Positions 63,001 through 64,000 of a DNA stretch of 64,000 nt are shown in pieces. The position numbers and the translations under genes are program-made. The stretch is from Martensiomyces pterosporus (lineage: Eukaryota; Kickxellomycota; Kickxellomycetes; Kickxellales; Kickxellaceae). How positions within the stretch are numbered: position 1 is the stretch's first letter; the number at the start of each line of letters is the position of its first letter. The notes under the pieces are model-generated. The model saw only the letters and a list, made by a program, of their open reading frames with translations, was not told the DNA's origin and ran no database searches. Where the stretch lies: positions 62,001 to 126,000 of the forward strand of contig MU603944.1 in the NCBI GenBank assembly GCA_025201845.1, read 5' to 3'.

Positions 63001-64000
63001 ACAGCCAGGCACGCGCGTGCATCTGCGCATAGACGCGGATAGGGCTGTAAACCTCCGACAAAAAGCCGTCGACGGCTGCTGCGTCGTCCTTGCCCGAGCC
63101 AAAGCTTTGGATGTCGACCTCCTGCAGGCTGGGCACGATGGTGGTCGGGGTGCCGCTGATCTGAGTGAAGAAGAACTCCTCGCGAGCACGCAGGAACCGC
63201 ATAGTGACGTCGCTGGTGACTGGGTCGGAGCAGAGGTGGTAGATCAGGTGGTAGCAGCGCTCGGCCAGGCGAGGGCGGTGGACGAGAAGCGCAGAGGACT
63301 GGGGGTCGTATGCCTCTGCGCTGGCAGCGTCGGCATCGTCGCTGGTCAGGTTATCCTTGCGCAGAAGCTCCAAGACCGTGTGCAGGCAAGTGGCACGCTG
63401 GGACGAGTCGGGGAGGTCGTCGGTCGCCGGCTTGGTGAGGCTGAATCCAAGCAAATAGTGCGCAATAGTTGGCGCGGGCTTGGATGGCGAGAGGTTGGCA
63501 AGAAGGAGATCGATGATGGCCATGCGGATGGACTGGGATGGCGCACTGGACTGCTGGTCCTCCAGCCCGCTGGTGAATCCCTTGGCTGCCTCCGTAATCA
63601 GGCCGCCCGACTGCGACTCGCTGACGGCGTCGTCGTCAAGCTCCAAGCAGCTGATGAAGCCATGAAGGATGCGAACGCTCTCCTCGCTGCGGTCGATCAT
63701 GCTGACAAGGCGGTTGAGCGTGAGCATGTCGGTGCCACGCGATGCGCTGTCGTCGATGCCGTTAAACACAACCGAGTCTGACAGGATGTGCAGAATCTTG
63801 ACAGACGCGAGGCAGACGTCAGCCGAGACAACGCAGTTGATGTAGGTGATGATCTGCACCACTGACTGGCGGCGCGTCAAAAGGAGCTGGTCCAGCGTGG
63901 TTAGCGAGCGCGGGAGGTTCAGCGGGAAGCCAAGCAGCTCGGTGGAGTCGACAAGCAGGGGGATCACCGTGCGAAGTAGCGGGTCCTGCAGACGCAGGAT
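60041..64000 (-). CDS. NUP192: Nucleoporin Nup192/Nup205 (C-terminal part)
   Basis: The frame is open through the right edge (ILRLQDPLLRTVIPLL at the boundary), so the N-terminal part lies outside; 1,319 residues are visible. The protein is all-helical with the large-scaffold nucleoporin pattern of Nup192/Nup205. Matching blocks include LPRSLTTLDQLLL, TIAHYLLGFSL and the later LDSRMRLLALFDCLRQAYR. Nup192 is an inner-ring scaffold of the nuclear pore that contacts Nic96 and Nup53. Low-complexity acidic/Ser insertions (MDADDDDDMGSGG) interrupt the helices. No intron is needed in the visible part. A related adaptor nucleoporin such as Nup188 is less likely given these blocks. Confidence 0.85.
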   Translation of the reverse strand: MLRLQDPLLRTVIPLLVDSTELLGFPLNLPRSLTTLDQLLLTRRQSVVQIITYINCVVSADVCLASVKILHILSDSVVFNGIDDSASRGTDMLTLNRLVSMIDRSEESVRILHGFISCLELDDDAVSESQSGGLITEAAKGFTSGLEDQQSSAPSQSIRMAIIDLLLANLSPSKPAPTIAHYLLGFSLTKPATDDLPDSSQRATCLHTVLELLRKDNLTSDDADAASAEAYDPQSSALLVHRPRLAERCYHLIYHLCSDPVTSDVTMRFLRAREEFFFTQISGTPTTIVPSLQEVDIQSFGSGKDDAAAVDGFLSEVYSPIRVYAQMHARAWLWRSTALELHTLVLQDSRSRAKRIIEWLVGDAGQSSGSAQDDGDVFSVLPGKGSQTFLDSRMRLLALFDCLRQAYRDSSYTLRRQQRLTEKKYLSSGSSLAMDADDDDDMGSGGVSSYDSPAQRDAAIDTDILNVDISSCVVANERGCAVYDLHALVALLRQAERALDASGGLSSAATRQRVHRTIRRVVIRCYFSNQERELFFAYASALRGWKEVAEVIVSSAWDKIERGGRVGRELTAFQLLKGLVKVVSENDPVYSPGKVVSSSGVTGWWIEPPTAEQELRHTELLTALAPTLALFTEKLSFEWTRSGALARASLAMNKPGVAGQSRQLPPAIDSQLPVEPLLETWRMLVGSALTPAAQSSLQLRGNVYASMLHFLGGVRKLAAAEAEETPGLSAARALATPAAKQRAKSRLVSGTLDVLTDSALGDRLLESASADAADASDAWKTVAFSLLDALASLFSLEPRPNRVVMFLTRRNFFSSYVGSILRREDVAIQGTLQADPASLNPLYIYEAKMAFFLRLAQRQDGAEKLMENGILDVLADCAFLDLKPSVSSDAGAPSYADAFIPARSERYHQLLMPALDLLLSLVTKIGRDNLTVWMKAARFVSQHYSVLEAILKEAAMPSHQLSIALLTEVKAITSLVFYIGRQRAVVDRSAALAGSGHVGISALHLPILALLPKFCMSYGWIKRLQSTNDVERAQSQIPASTFDDDARDSAASALGELPLSDVQHTIFGQQACELVDSIVHNVISYAQSVTELPLGAQSPGNARAFRPAFSWAIEHSRESDYTPSLATLVSLIQRSLARIERGRKTRDEKIRLSRNSAEMTTADLRKLVASSPHVQLSEDLSTSQMRALASVLLAQHGQRISRSVTMLAAAVEQALVLLWRHLAYFTSSTNVQSAASDSGLYGSAGAPASRLPTSMAMPSAQEQEVLKSDASIALPPLLASLSELKLTAEEFASASTHTSFIQMLVRRIKDLVLRDVSVM

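Noticed and set aside
1..64000. CRISPR arrays, transposons, rRNA
   Set aside because: No regular spaced repeats, transposase-like ORFs, terminal repeats or rRNA-like sequence were seen; the repeats present are coding low-complexity or homopolymer tracts.

Overview
The window reads as nuclear DNA of an early-diverging filamentous fungus. The inference rests on several signs: GC-rich coding sequence, mostly single-exon genes, a few introns of about 110-165 bp (one of 731 bp) with GTAAG-type donors and GCTAAY/CTAAC branch sites, fungal housekeeping genes (Spt8, Utp10, Nup192, Set2, Cmc4, calcineurin B), and features many yeasts lack (NAD L-lactate dehydrogenase, an eIF4G with a C-terminal MA3 domain, a Rab5IF-type membrane protein). 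A Kickxellomycotina/Zoopagomycota-like source would fit but cannot be proved from this sequence. A 10-N scaffold gap lies inside one gene.

Layout, left to right. 1-7.4 kb: tandem P5B-type ATPases (the first cut by the window edge), then calcineurin B on the opposite strand. 9-12.2 kb: tandem L-lactate dehydrogenase genes, the first interrupted by the gap. 12.4-25 kb: a minus-strand series with mitochondrial leucyl-tRNA synthetase, an unrecognised polytopic membrane protein, SAGA subunit Spt8, CDP-diacylglycerol synthase and the Hsp110 chaperone Sse1. 25-32 kb: eIF4G and an Mgr3-like mitochondrial TPR protein. 33.9-41.5 kb: three plus-strand genes linked to small GTPases. They are a protein with six CRIB-like motifs, a PAK-like kinase with a CRIB motif and altered catalytic motifs, and the Ras palmitoyltransferase partner Erf4. 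41.6-47.6 kb: a Myb/SANT-like protein, SRP receptor beta and the H3K36 methyltransferase Set2. 48.5-50.8 kb: Cmc4, a tandem pair of unrecognised paralogous proteins of about 150 residues, and a Rab5IF-like protein. 51-59.2 kb: two small-subunit processome/ribosome biogenesis factors (Utp10, Esf2). 60-64 kb: the C-terminal part of Nup192/Nup205, running off the right edge.

The most interesting locus is 33.9-41.5 kb. One protein carries six near-identical CRIB-like GTPase-binding motifs plus two consensus NDR/LATS (Cbk1/Orb6) sites, and sits next to an atypical PAK. This looks like a multivalent Cdc42/Rac scaffold and is, to my knowledge, not a described architecture. Other points to check are the collapsed lactate dehydrogenase duplicate, the unknown paralogous pair, a decayed secreted-protein fragment near 59.4 kb, and the shared C-terminal tail of the two P5B ATPases.

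Many long ORFs antisense to GC-rich genes (one over 1,600 codons opposite eIF4G) are treated as codon-bias shadows. No rRNA, tRNA, CRISPR array or transposon was recognised.
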